DNA of 64,000 nt from Bacillota bacterium (lineage in GTDB: Bacteria > Bacillota > Clostridia > Lachnospirales > Anaerotignaceae): assembly GCA_019422105.1 (NCBI GenBank), contig JAHZDZ010000003.1, forward strand, positions 162,230-226,229, read 5' to 3'. Under the pieces are notes generated by a model. It was not told where the DNA came from, did no database searches, and saw only the letters and a list, made by a program, of their open reading frames with translations. Of this stretch, positions 1 to 8,924 are shown piece after piece. Every line of letters starts with the position of its first letter. The stretch's first letter is position 1. A program made the position numbers and the translations under genes.

Positions 1-1
1 G

Positions 2-157
2 GACATACGGTTTTTCAGAGATTTTGTACTGATATACCACAAGAACAAATATATCAACCGCAATTTGGAGGCGTTTATAACGCTTTGCACGGAAACAGAT
101 ATTAACGCTTTGACATCCTACAGAAGACAGAGTGGTGAGGAACCTGTCTGTTGGTAA
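2..157 (+). CDS. LysR-type regulator, C-terminal fragment (cut by window start)
   Basis: An open frame runs in from the left edge and stops at a TAA at 155-157, giving 51 residues. The segment FVLIYHKNKYINRNLEAFI matches the usual last strand and helix of a LysR-type substrate-binding domain, where a hydrophobic strand is followed by a basic linker and a final helix. The DNA-binding half lies outside the window. It reads in the same direction as smc, but about 400 bp and a repeat-like element separate them, so they are probably not one operon. The family call rests on a short piece and could be wrong. Confidence 0.55.
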   Translation, partial: DIRFFRDFVLIYHKNKYINRNLEAFITLCTETDINALTSYRRQSGEEPVCW

Positions 158-553
158 ATACTACTGGATATTTCCATTGGTTTTTGTTACAATTAACTTC
201 GTAGTTTAGCGGGTGTCCGGTAGTCCCCTGTCTCTATAGGCGAGGTACTTACTGACGCTGTTCAGCAGGGAAAACAAACCTCGCCGACAACAAGGTATCG
301 CATAATGCCGTCGTTATGAATGGTCTCAAGCGGATTTTAGTAGACTAGAAGCTTTTTAAGAGACAAGTGATTACTAAGGCTATTAGGCGGGAACGCAATA
401 TCTGTGCTGCGGGAATCTTAAACTTGCAGGATGCAGGCCTGCTTTGCAAAATAACAAGGCGTTATGAATATTTTTAAGGAGAAAAAAGTACAAGTACGGA
501 TAGTTTAGATCGGGTGTTTTTTGCAATAATGCACCTTTAGAGGGAGTGCTTTT
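158..553. other. Gene-free region upstream of smc
   Basis: No supported gene. It holds a repeat-like element (232-346) that recurs in diverged form at 54701-54796, then the smc ribosome binding site AGAGGGAG just before the ATG at 554. No clear promoter could be assigned. The smc gene is usually preceded by rnc (ribonuclease III) in this phylum; rnc is not here. Confidence 0.6.
232..346 (+). repeat. Diverged dispersed element, copy 1
   Basis: The element begins CTCTATAGGCG, continues GTACTTACT and GTTCAGCAGGGAAAA, and ends near TTTTAGTAGACT. The same blocks, in the same order, occur at 54707-54796. In this copy GGCGAGGT (239-246) pairs perfectly with ACCTCGCC (278-285), making an 8 bp stem. 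No coding sense was found. Confidence 0.45.
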
Positions 554-3500
554 ATGTATTTGAAAAGACTGGATCTGCATGGATTCAAATCCTTTCCTGA
601 GAAGGTAAAGCTGGAATTTAATAAAGGTATAACTGCGGTAGTGGGCCCAAACGGCAGCGGGAAAAGCAATATATCCGATTCCGTGCGCTGGGTGCTTGGT
701 GAGCAGAGGGCAAAAAGTCTCCGAGGAGATAAAATGGAGGACATTATATTTGCGGGGACGCAGAACAGAAAGCCTCTTGGCTTCGCTGAGGTTTCCATTA
801 CGCTGGATAATGTGAACAGGGAAATGCCCATTGATTATACGGAGGTAACGGTGACAAGAAGGGTATTCCGCTCCGGCGAGAGCGATTATCTGATTAACGG
901 TACCAACTGCCGTCTGAAGGATATACAGGAGCTGTTTATGGATACGGGAGTGGGCCGGGAGGGCTACTCTATTATCGGACAGGGTAAAATAGATGAAATT
1001 TTGAGTACAAAGGGGGATGACAGGAGAAAGCTTTTTGAGGAAGCGGCAGGTATCGTAAAATATAAAAATCGCAGGAGCGAGGCCGCGGTCAAGCTGGAAA
1101 AGGAGAGACAGAACCTGATCAGGATAGAGGATATTCTTTCAGAGCTTGAAAGCCAGATTGAACCTTTGGGACAGCAAAGCGAAACGGCAAAAAGATTTCT
1201 TGCCTTAAAGGAAAGGCTGAAGGCAATAGATGTCAATCTGTTCAGGGTGCAGGCAGACAAGACGGAGGCTGCTTTAAACGCGGCGGATGAAAATTATAAA
1301 ATTGTGAGCGGAAATCTTGCGGAGGAGGAAGAAGCCTATACGAAAAGCAGGCAGAAAAACAGTGCCCTGAAGGAATGTGCCGATTCCTTGACAAAAGAGA
1401 TTGAGGCGATTAACGAAGCCTTGATTGAGGTCAGAACGGAGGCGGAAAAAGAGGAGGGTGCTTTAAGGCTCACAACAGAACAGATACAAAATATTAAAGA
1501 GAATATGCTTCGGTTGGAAAAGGAAATACAGTTAAAAAGGGACAAGATAGAAAGCGGAAGAAATGAAATTCAGCTTTACCAGACAAAGCTTTCGGCCCTC
1601 TCCGTTTCCATGACGGACGAGCAGAACAAGATGGCGAAAAAGGAGGCGGAATTTGCCGCTTTAAATAAAAACCTTTCTGAAAACGAAAGCCAGATGGAAC
1701 AGTATAAGGCGGATATGATTGAAAAAATCAAAATTACCACTGACGTAAAGGGAAATATTTCAAGGACACAGGCCATGCTTGAGCAGTTCCAGCAGAGGAA
1801 AGGACAGGTGCGGGAGGAAAAGGGATACCTGCAAAGTCAGATTACGGATGATGAAACCCATATCCAGGCTGCCGCGCATAAAATCAGGAATTATGAAGCG
1901 GAAGAGAAAACCATACAGGATAATCTTTCTGCCTTGGAGTTAAATAGGGCCGGCCTGAGAGAGAAATTGGCCGAAAATGAGAAGGCCCTCAATGAAACTC
2001 AGAGGAAGCTGACGGACAGGCAGTCCCGTTTCCGCATTCTGTCAGAGATGGAAAAGGAGCATGAGGGCTTTTACAGGAGTGTAAAGAGCATATTAAAGCA
2101 AAAGGAAGATAAAAATCCTAATTTTAATGGTATCCGCGGCGCAGTGGGCGAGCTTTTGGTAGTGGACAAAAAGTTTGAGACGGCTGTGGAGATTGCTTTG
2201 GGCGGCAGTGTACAGAGCATTATTACCGAAAATGAGGAGGCCGCCAGAGCGTCTATTGACTATTTGAAGGCGAACAGTCTGGGGCGTGCCACATTTCTTC
2301 CCATGACCTCTGTGAAAGGGAAGGGACTGGAGGGTGAAAAATACCGTTTTGAAGGTGAAAAGGGCTATATTGGCATTGCCAAGAATTTAGTGGAATATGA
2401 CAAAGCCTATGAGGGTGTTATGGCAAGTCTTTTGGGCAAAATACTTGTTATGGAAAATTTGAAGGACGCGGTTGCCTTTTCTAAAAAATTCCGCTATTCC
2501 TACAAAGTGGTAACCCTTGAGGGAGACATCATTAATCCCGGCGGCGCTATGACAGGCGGCAGCATTGCAAAAAAATCCACCAATATATTCGGCAGGAGCA
2601 GAGAAATCAAGGAGCTTTCCGAAGAGATAAGTTCTCTTACAGGTAGCTTGCAGGAATACGGCCGGACAAAGGAATACTATCTGGAGAAATCACAGGAAAT
2701 AAAAAATGCCATGGAGGAGATGGATGAAGAAAGCCGCGGCATACATATCCAGATACTGTCAGCAAAGCAGGATATCGAACAGACCGAGAATATTCTTCAG
2801 GAGCACAGGGATAAGCTTTCCTCCTATCTCCTGGAGGAAGACCAGCTCAAGGAACAGTATGACGGCGCCCGGTTAGCTTTGGAGAAGGATACAAAAGAGC
2901 TTGAGGGAATAGAAAAGGAAATAGAGGAAATCAACCAAAGGTTATCCTCTTTTCAGGATAGCCTGGAAAGTGAAAAGTCAAATAAGGATGACATTTTGAA
3001 CGCTCTGACGGAAATGAAAATAGCTATCGCAAATTTTGAACAGAGCAAAGGGACGGTTTTAGAAAATATACGGAGGATACAAAGGGATATAAAGGCTTCA
3101 GAGGCAGAAATCAGCAATCTGACAGAGGAAATTGACAGGCAGTCAAAAGTAATCGAGGATAAGGAAAGAGATATTGCAGCAATACAGGAGCGCATTGCAC
3201 AGCATAAAGAAGCACAGCAGGAGAAACAGAAGCTTTTGGGCAATATGGCTGATAAAAGGAAGGAAATCAATAATGCCATTGCTGTTTTAGAAGAGAAACA
3301 TCAGGAAAAAATTGATGCAATCAGTAGCCTGAAGGGAGAATTGATCAAGCTGGAGGGCAAAAAAGAGAAGCTTTTAGAGGAAAGGCAGAGAATTTACAGC
3401 GAAATATGGGAAGAATATGAAATAACGTACCAAATGGCAAAAGACTTTGGACAGCTTGATATTCCAGATGCCCAGCTTTTGCGGGAGTCGAAGGCTCTGC

Positions 3501-4126
3501 GGGGGGAAATCAGAGAGCTTGGATCAGTCAATGTAGATGCCATTGAGCAGTACAGAGAGACAAAAACGAGATTTGAATTTCTGACAGGGCAGAAGGATGA
3601 CATTCAAAAGGCTGAGGAGGAGCTTCAGGGGGTAATCTCTGAGCTGTCAAGTCTTATGGAAACACAGTTCAAGGAGCAGTTTGCACTGATTTCAGCAAAT
3701 TTCAATGAGGTTTTCAGAGAGATGTTTGGCGGAGGCAAGGCATATTTGAAGCTGAGTGATGAGGAAAACGTGCTGGAATCCGGAATAGAGATTATAGCAC
3801 AGCCTCCGGGAAAAAATTTGCAGAATATGATGCTTCTTTCCGGTGGAGAGAGGGCCTTGACGGCGATTGCTATACTGTTTTCCATATTGAAAATGAAGCC
3901 TTCGCCCTTCTGTATACTGGACGAGATTGAAGCGGCTTTGGATGACGCCAATGTTAAGCGGTTTGCCAATTACCTGAAAGCTTTTTCAGGCGATACCCAG
4001 TTTATTGTTATCACCCACAGGAAGGGTACCATGGAGGCGGCTGATGTGATGTATGGCGTTACAATGCAGGAGCAGGGCGTGTCCAAGCTGGTTTCCGTGA
4101 AGTTTTCAGAGGCGGCGGCTGTTTAA
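554..4126 (+). CDS. smc: Chromosome segregation protein SMC
   Basis: SMC is the ATPase core of the bacterial condensin and works with ScpA and ScpB, both encoded at 12.3-13.6 kb, to compact and separate chromosomes. At 1190 residues it has the normal length. The Walker A motif GPNGSGKSN is at residues 31-39. The ABC signature LLSGGERAL is near 1094 and Walker B FCILDEIEAALDD near 1118. Two long coiled coils flank a hinge domain at about 520-640, which is recognisable by its glycine-rich GGAMTGGS. The ATG at 554 follows AGAGGGAG, and the N-terminus MYLKRLDLHGFKSF is standard. ftsY follows in the same direction about 175 bp later, as in many Bacillota. Confidence 0.97.
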   Translation: MYLKRLDLHGFKSFPEKVKLEFNKGITAVVGPNGSGKSNISDSVRWVLGEQRAKSLRGDKMEDIIFAGTQNRKPLGFAEVSITLDNVNREMPIDYTEVTVTRRVFRSGESDYLINGTNCRLKDIQELFMDTGVGREGYSIIGQGKIDEILSTKGDDRRKLFEEAAGIVKYKNRRSEAAVKLEKERQNLIRIEDILSELESQIEPLGQQSETAKRFLALKERLKAIDVNLFRVQADKTEAALNAADENYKIVSGNLAEEEEAYTKSRQKNSALKECADSLTKEIEAINEALIEVRTEAEKEEGALRLTTEQIQNIKENMLRLEKEIQLKRDKIESGRNEIQLYQTKLSALSVSMTDEQNKMAKKEAEFAALNKNLSENESQMEQYKADMIEKIKITTDVKGNISRTQAMLEQFQQRKGQVREEKGYLQSQITDDETHIQAAAHKIRNYEAEEKTIQDNLSALELNRAGLREKLAENEKALNETQRKLTDRQSRFRILSEMEKEHEGFYRSVKSILKQKEDKNPNFNGIRGAVGELLVVDKKFETAVEIALGGSVQSIITENEEAARASIDYLKANSLGRATFLPMTSVKGKGLEGEKYRFEGEKGYIGIAKNLVEYDKAYEGVMASLLGKILVMENLKDAVAFSKKFRYSYKVVTLEGDIINPGGAMTGGSIAKKSTNIFGRSREIKELSEEISSLTGSLQEYGRTKEYYLEKSQEIKNAMEEMDEESRGIHIQILSAKQDIEQTENILQEHRDKLSSYLLEEDQLKEQYDGARLALEKDTKELEGIEKEIEEINQRLSSFQDSLESEKSNKDDILNALTEMKIAIANFEQSKGTVLENIRRIQRDIKASEAEISNLTEEIDRQSKVIEDKERDIAAIQERIAQHKEAQQEKQKLLGNMADKRKEINNAIAVLEEKHQEKIDAISSLKGELIKLEGKKEKLLEERQRIYSEIWEEYEITYQMAKDFGQLDIPDAQLLRESKALRGEIRELGSVNVDAIEQYRETKTRFEFLTGQKDDIQKAEEELQGVISELSSLMETQFKEQFALISANFNEVFREMFGGGKAYLKLSDEENVLESGIEIIAQPPGKNLQNMMLLSGGERALTAIAILFSILKMKPSPFCILDEIEAALDDANVKRFANYLKAFSGDTQFIVITHRKGTMEAADVMYGVTMQEQGVSKLVSVKFSEAAAV

Positions 4127-4301
4127 GGGTTTTTGCTGTAAATAGAGAAAAAAAATAAATCAGAATCCTGATTTGAAGTTATGGAAGGAACGGCGGAAAA
4201 CGGTTATACTTTGAAAACGATTGTTTTACAGATACAGATGAAAACGGTAAGCGGAAGTGGAGTTGGGCCGGAAACGAAATTTTAGATAAAGGTGAGTGAA
4301 T

Positions 4302-5852
4302 ATGGGTTTTTTTGATTTTTTTAAGGGCAAAGACAAGAGGGAAGAGGAAGAAAACGAAAGTCAGGCTATGACCAAAGAGGGCATAAGTGAGCCAATGGAT
4401 GATTGGGGGATAAAGGAGACTGAGACAGCGGAGAAAGCAGATGAAGCGGAGAATGAAGAGGAGGACGGCAGAGCTTCTCTTGATAGCGAAGAAAATACAA
4501 ATACCGATAAAGCTGGTTTTGAAACAGGTGACAGCTGTGACGGTACCCCAGAGAGGGCGCAATCGCCTCAATCCATTGTGGATATTGTAAAGGAAGTTGT
4601 CGAGGAGCTTGAGGAAGAAGCACAGGAGACAATAGACGAGGACACTGTGCGCCAGGTGATACAGAATGTGGAGGATATTGAGGAGGAGGTAGCCGGACAG
4701 GTTCTAAATGAAATTACGGAGAGTGTAGAGGAAATTGTTTTGGAGGTAGTTGGAGAAATTACCGAGGAGACAAAGGAAGCTGTCGAGGAAGAGGTAGTTG
4801 ACCAGGTTATCTGCGAAGTCAAGGATATAGAAGAAAAGGTGAGGGAGGAAGTATGCCGGGAAAAGGGGATTCCGACAGAGACAGTAGCTTCCCACAGTGC
4901 AGACGAGAATGAGCAGGCAGAGCCGACGGAAAAGAAAAAGGGCTTTTTTGCCCGTCTTTTGGAGGGCCTGGATAAAACCAGAAAGAGTATATTAGGCGGC
5001 GTGGATTCTGTATTGGGTTCTTTTACAAAAATTGATGAGGACTTGTTTGAGGAGTTGGAGGAAGTGCTCATCATGGCGGATATCGGTGTAGAAACCACCA
5101 TGGGTATTATAGAAAATCTGAGAAAAAGGGTGAAATCCGAGAAGGTAACGGAACCTCAGATGATAAAAGGACTTTTGATAGATGAGATTACTCAGATACT
5201 CAGAGAGGGATATGAGGAAGAGGAAAAACTGAAAACGCCTTCTGTTATTTTGGTTATCGGCGTAAACGGTGTGGGAAAGACTACAACCATCGGAAAGCTT
5301 GCCAGCTCTTTTAAAAGCCAGGGTCAGAAGGTTCTTCTGGCGGCAGCGGACACCTTCCGTGCAGCGGCAATCGACCAGCTTGAAATTTGGGGGCAGCGAT
5401 CCGGTATAGACGTCATCAAACATGAGGAAAACAGCGACCCGGCCGCGGTTGTTTTTGACGCCGTCAATGCAGCGAAAAACAGAAAAACGGATATTCTTAT
5501 CTGTGACACGGCGGGAAGGCTGCACAACAAAAAGAATCTAATGGAGGAATTGAAAAAGATAGCCAAGGTTATCGACAGGGAATACCCTGAGGCAAACAAG
5601 GAGGTTTATCTGGTACTTGACGCCACAACGGGACAAAACGCCATGCAGCAAGCCAAACTGTTTCAGGAGGTGGCGGATTTAACAGGCATTATACTGACGA
5701 AGCTTGACGGGACAGCAAAGGGCGGCATTGTAATCGCCATAAAATCGGAGCTTAAAATACCGGTCAGATATATCGGTGTGGGAGAAGGTATCGGCGATTT
5801 GCAGAGGTTTGACGCCGGAGATTTTGCGGCGGCACTGTTTGGTGAAGCATGA
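4302..5852 (+). CDS. ftsY: Signal recognition particle receptor FtsY
   Basis: FtsY is the membrane-associated SRP GTPase that docks Ffh-ribosome complexes at the translocon. The NG domain fills the C-terminal half: GVNGVGKTT near residue 319, DTFRAAAIDQL, DTAGR near 401, TKLDG near 465 and a final GVGEGIGDL. The N-terminal 200 residues are very acidic and contain degenerate repeats of about 18-20 residues (for example VRQVIQNVEDIEEEV and VDQVICEVKDIEEKV). Such acidic A domains mediate membrane and translocon contacts in the family. I prefer the ATG at 4302, spaced properly after AAAGGTGAG, over the GTG at 4296. Its stop codon runs straight into a terminator-like repeat. Confidence 0.96.
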   Translation: MGFFDFFKGKDKREEEENESQAMTKEGISEPMDDWGIKETETAEKADEAENEEEDGRASLDSEENTNTDKAGFETGDSCDGTPERAQSPQSIVDIVKEVVEELEEEAQETIDEDTVRQVIQNVEDIEEEVAGQVLNEITESVEEIVLEVVGEITEETKEAVEEEVVDQVICEVKDIEEKVREEVCREKGIPTETVASHSADENEQAEPTEKKKGFFARLLEGLDKTRKSILGGVDSVLGSFTKIDEDLFEELEEVLIMADIGVETTMGIIENLRKRVKSEKVTEPQMIKGLLIDEITQILREGYEEEEKLKTPSVILVIGVNGVGKTTTIGKLASSFKSQGQKVLLAAADTFRAAAIDQLEIWGQRSGIDVIKHEENSDPAAVVFDAVNAAKNRKTDILICDTAGRLHNKKNLMEELKKIAKVIDREYPEANKEVYLVLDATTGQNAMQQAKLFQEVADLTGIILTKLDGTAKGGIVIAIKSELKIPVRYIGVGEGIGDLQRFDAGDFAAALFGEA

Positions 5853-5878
5853 AAAAAAGCCGCAACGTGGCTTTTTTA
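5853..5878 (+). terminator. ftsY terminator formed by repeat unit 1
   Basis: AAAAAGCC and GGCTTTTTT form a stem around GCAACGT, followed by a T-run, immediately after the ftsY TGA. It is the first hairpin of repeat array A, so the repeat family appears to have taken over termination here. Confidence 0.75.
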
Positions 5879-6115
5879 ACGGATTGAATGATTTTCAGTC
5901 AATCCGTTCCCGAAATTATGTTTTTATTGCATGAGCAATAAAAAGCCGCAACGTGGCTTTTTTAACGGATTGAACGATTTTCAGTCAATCCGTTCCCGAA
6001 ATTATGTTTTTATTGCATGAGTAATAAAAAGCCGCAACGTGGCTTTTTTAACGGATTGAACGATTTTCAGTCAATCCGTTTTCTTCATTTTCATTCCATT
6101 GTGCGGGCAATAAAA
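5853..6115 (+). repeat. Tandem palindromic repeat array A (3 units, about 86 bp)
   Basis: Three units start at about 5853 (partial), 5933 and 6019. Each full unit runs GAGCAATAAAAA, hairpin 1 (AAAAAGCC-GCAACGT-GGCTTTTTT), hairpin 2 (ACGGATTGA-loop-TCAATCCGT) and TTTTTATTGC, whose last bases pair with the opening GCAATAAAAA. Units 1 and 2 are nearly identical; the end of unit 3 decays. The first hairpin, with its T-run, lies directly after the ftsY stop and should act as an intrinsic terminator. Related arrays occur at 52035-52440, 58240-58405 and 63861-64000. Confidence 0.9.
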
Positions 6116-6125
6116 AATAAGAGTT

Positions 6126-6195
6126 TGGTGCCTCATAGTGCAAAAGCATGAATTGCTTTGCCTTCTCTGTATAGAAAGCCTTGATGAGGCTATTT
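6126..6195 (+). other. Possible three-way-junction RNA element
   Basis: GCCTCAT (6130-6136) pairs with ATGAGGC (6184-6190). Inside are two smaller hairpins: GCAAAAGC (6140-6147) with GCTTTGC (6155-6161), and CTTCT (6162-6166) with AGAAAG (6173-6178). There is no T-run, so it is not a simple terminator. It lies between repeat array A and the YitT-type gene. Function unknown; it may be a folded leader or a worn repeat. Confidence 0.35.
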
Positions 6196-6453
6196 ATTAT
6201 GGAAAGAGAATGCATGGAGTGTATATGGTGTTTAAATATGACCCAGTGTATATTACTTTACTGAACTTTTTTGAGTCTGTGGTATATACTGATAAATAGT
6301 GGTGTGTTAAAGTTTTCGTTATATCGGTTCATTAAGATTATTTTTTATTCTATATTTACTTAATATCCTTTAAAAATCCATGCTTTTTTATGTGTCTATT
6401 ATCGGGCATACGCAGAGTATGTCTTAAATATCAATCAGAAAGGGACTTGTATT
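6196..6453. other. AT-rich upstream region of the YitT-type gene
   Basis: No gene supported. The stretch is AT-rich and presumably holds the promoter of the gene at 6454, but no -35/-10 pair is convincing enough to assign. Confidence 0.4.
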
Positions 6454-7347
6454 ATGGTTCAGAGTGCGGAAGCGGTTTCAAAAAATGCGGAATGGAAAAG
6501 AATTGCGGCCGGTATAATCGGCACAGCAATTTTTTCTTTTGGCATGAATTATTTTATCGTTCCCATAAACCTATACAGCGGCGGTATACTGGGCGTCGGG
6601 CAGCTTATCCGTACAATGCTTGTAAATGGTTTTGGCATGCAGTTTGGCTCTTTTGACATAGCCGGTATTTTGCAGTATTTGCTGAATATTCCTCTTGTCA
6701 TACTGGCCTATAAAATTATGCCGAAAATTTTTGTTGTAAAGCTTGCGATAATACTGACGACAATGACTCTATTTCTGTCCATCATTCCTATACCCCAGGC
6801 GCCGCTTGTGGATGAAATGCTGACAAACAGCGTTATAGGGGGCATCATATGTGGTTTCGGAATGGGAACCTATCTGCGCGCGGGGTGCTCCAGCGGAGGG
6901 CTTGAGATAATTGGCATCTACTTCAACAGAAAAAATGCGGCTTTCAGTATCGGCAGGGTCGTCATGATGATAAACGCTGTTATATATCTTATCTGCCTTT
7001 TTTTCTTTGATATTTCCGTTGTGATTTATTCCATTATTTTTTCCGCTATCTGCTCTCTTGTCATGGATAAGGTGCACTTTCAAAATATCAATGTGGAAGC
7101 CATTATCATATCCAAAGCAAACAACGGCCGTATTGAAAAAAGCATACTGGAAGAAATTAAAAGAGGCGTTACCTGCTGGGACGCCAGCGGCGGCTATACG
7201 GGAGATAAAACGGAGATTATGTTTATCATACTGTCGAAATATGAGGTGCCGGCGCTGAGAAAGGTTGTGTACGACAATAATCCTGAGGCATTCATGGTGG
7301 TGAAGGAGGGTATTACTGTACACGGCAATTATCTGAGAAAGCTTTGA
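6454..7347 (+). CDS. YitT family membrane protein
   Basis: A 297-residue integral membrane protein. The first 200 residues contain about five or six hydrophobic segments with the pattern of the YitT membrane domain (DUF161): FGMNYFIVPINLYSGGILGVGQLI and the glycine-rich GIICGFGMGTYLRAGCSSGG. The last 90 residues form the soluble DUF2179 domain (TCWDASGGYTGDKTEIMFIILS, then a valine-rich end). Transport substrates for this family are not established. The ATG follows AGAAAGGGA. The gene stands alone, with repeats before it and a terminator after it. Family call is firm; function is unknown. Confidence 0.85.
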   Translation: MVQSAEAVSKNAEWKRIAAGIIGTAIFSFGMNYFIVPINLYSGGILGVGQLIRTMLVNGFGMQFGSFDIAGILQYLLNIPLVILAYKIMPKIFVVKLAIILTTMTLFLSIIPIPQAPLVDEMLTNSVIGGIICGFGMGTYLRAGCSSGGLEIIGIYFNRKNAAFSIGRVVMMINAVIYLICLFFFDISVVIYSIIFSAICSLVMDKVHFQNINVEAIIISKANNGRIEKSILEEIKRGVTCWDASGGYTGDKTEIMFIILSKYEVPALRKVVYDNNPEAFMVVKEGITVHGNYLRKL

Positions 7348-7394
7348 AGCAAGTTTTGATTTTTAAGAAAATAAAATGGAACGCAACAAAAAAC

Positions 7395-7428
7395 GGTCAA
7401 AAGGCGAATATGCTTTTGGCCTTTTTTT
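7395..7428 (+). terminator. Intrinsic terminator after the YitT-type gene
   Basis: GGTCAAAAG (7395-7403) pairs with CTTTTGGCC (7413-7421), followed by seven T residues. Confidence 0.85.
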
Positions 7429-7597
7429 ATGCCAATGATACTGCCTTTTTCCGGGCATTTGAATTTTGTGCGGTTTGGTGCTGAAGGAAATGGGGGATAA
7501 GTATTCCGCAAAAGAGAAGAGATTTCTGTTTTATCCATTCTAACCAGGCTGTTTGATGAATATCTATAAAGTAGAGATATTTATCAGGAGGATTTTT

Positions 7598-8809
7598 ATG
7601 TTTAAGAGAAGAAATATTTTTAAGTTTCTGTGCCTGATGCTTGTTTTGATAAATCTGATTTGCCTGATACCGGTAAACGCATTTGCTGAGGAGACAGCAA
7701 CACAGACACAACAGGTACAGGACACCACGGATTTGGGATTGCAGTCCAAAAGCGCCGTATTGATGGAGGCGGACACAGGGACTGTTCTCTATGAAAAAAA
7801 TGCCCATGAAAAGCTTCCGCCTGCCAGCGTAACGAAGGTAATGACGCTGCTTTTAATCTACGATGCGGTAAATGAAGGAAAAATTGGCTGGGACGATATG
7901 GTTACTGTAAGCGAGCACGCGGCCAGCATGGGTGGTTCTCAGGTTTTTCTGGAGCCTATGGAGCAGCAGAGCGTAAAGGAGCTGACAAAATGTATCGCGA
8001 TAGCCTCTGCCAATGACGGTGCTGTTGCAATGGCGGAATACATAGCGGGCAGTGAGGACGCGTTTGTGGAAATGATGAATAAAAGAGCCAAGGGATTGGG
8101 AATGAATGATACCACATTTATCAACGCCTGCGGACTGGATGTCGACGGGCATATCACGAGCGCCTATGATATTGCGCTTATGTCGAAGGAATTAATCACA
8201 AAGTATCCCGATGTTTTCCAGTATACGACAACATGGATGGACACCATAGTACATAAAACAAAAAGAGGCGACGAGGAATTCGGCCTGACCAATACCAATA
8301 AGCTTTTAAAATGGTATGACGGCGCTACGGGACTAAAAACCGGAAGTACGGGAAAGGCATTGTACTGTCTGTCAGGGACGGCGGAGAGAAACGGCGTGAA
8401 GCTGATTGGCGTTGTCATGGCAGCTCCTGATCATAAGCTCAGGTTTCAGGAGGTTATGAAAATGTTTGATTACGGCTTTGCCAACTATGGAAAAACCACA
8501 GGACTTCCCGTTGGTGAGGAGGTTGGTGAAATCAATGTTTATAAGGGCAAAGAGGAGAGTGCAAAGGTCGTAGTTGGAAATGAGATCAGTATACTTATCA
8601 AAAAAGGCGACAGTGCAGATATGGAAAATGAGATTGTTTTATTGGAATCCATCAATGCGCCTTTTGAGAAGGGGGCAAAGGCCGGTGAGGTTATCTACAA
8701 AATTGATGGGAAGGAAGTCGGCAGGGCGGATTTAATCACAGCGGAGGATATGGAAAAAGCGGATTTGATGTCTATGATAAAAAGGCTTTTTAAGCTGTGG
8801 TGCAGGTAA
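7598..8809 (+). CDS. dacF: D-alanyl-D-alanine carboxypeptidase (DacF-type, S11)
   Basis: This secreted, membrane-anchored penicillin-binding protein removes the terminal D-alanine from peptidoglycan stem peptides. Residues 1-32 are a signal peptide (basic start, hydrophobic core, AFAEE). The S11 active-site motifs are present: SVTK (serine near 77), SAND (near 137) and KTG in LKTGSTG (near 247). After the catalytic domain comes the usual beta-rich DUF1958-like domain and a C-terminal amphipathic stretch (MIKRLFKLWCR) that typically anchors DacF to the membrane. I chose the ATG at 7598 because CAGGAGG lies 7 bp upstream; the frame is open further up without a good site. A second DacF lies at 13959-15134. 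Confidence 0.93.
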   Translation: MFKRRNIFKFLCLMLVLINLICLIPVNAFAEETATQTQQVQDTTDLGLQSKSAVLMEADTGTVLYEKNAHEKLPPASVTKVMTLLLIYDAVNEGKIGWDDMVTVSEHAASMGGSQVFLEPMEQQSVKELTKCIAIASANDGAVAMAEYIAGSEDAFVEMMNKRAKGLGMNDTTFINACGLDVDGHITSAYDIALMSKELITKYPDVFQYTTTWMDTIVHKTKRGDEEFGLTNTNKLLKWYDGATGLKTGSTGKALYCLSGTAERNGVKLIGVVMAAPDHKLRFQEVMKMFDYGFANYGKTTGLPVGEEVGEINVYKGKEESAKVVVGNEISILIKKGDSADMENEIVLLESINAPFEKGAKAGEVIYKIDGKEVGRADLITAEDMEKADLMSMIKRLFKLWCR

Positions 8810-8838
8810 ACCGGTTTGATTTCTTTTTACATCGAGGT

Positions 8839-8872
8839 AAAACGGTATCCAATTTTGGGATACCGTTTTTTT
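8839..8872. terminator. Bidirectional terminator between dacF and the lipoprotein gene
   Basis: AAAACGGTATCC (8839-8850) and GGGATACCGTTTTTTT (8857-8872) form a strong stem with T-rich flanks on both strands. It sits between two convergent genes. Confidence 0.85.
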
Positions 8873-8924
8873 ATGGAGAAAATAAATATTTTGAATATTT
8901 ATTTTTTATCAGGCAATATAGGCA

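Noticed and set aside
4568..5101. Long serine-rich minus-strand frame across ftsY
   Set aside because: Antisense shadow of the glutamate-rich FtsY N-terminus.
5853..6115. CRISPR array as an explanation for the tandem repeats
   Set aside because: Units of 86-93 bp are contiguous without unique spacers, and no cas genes are present.
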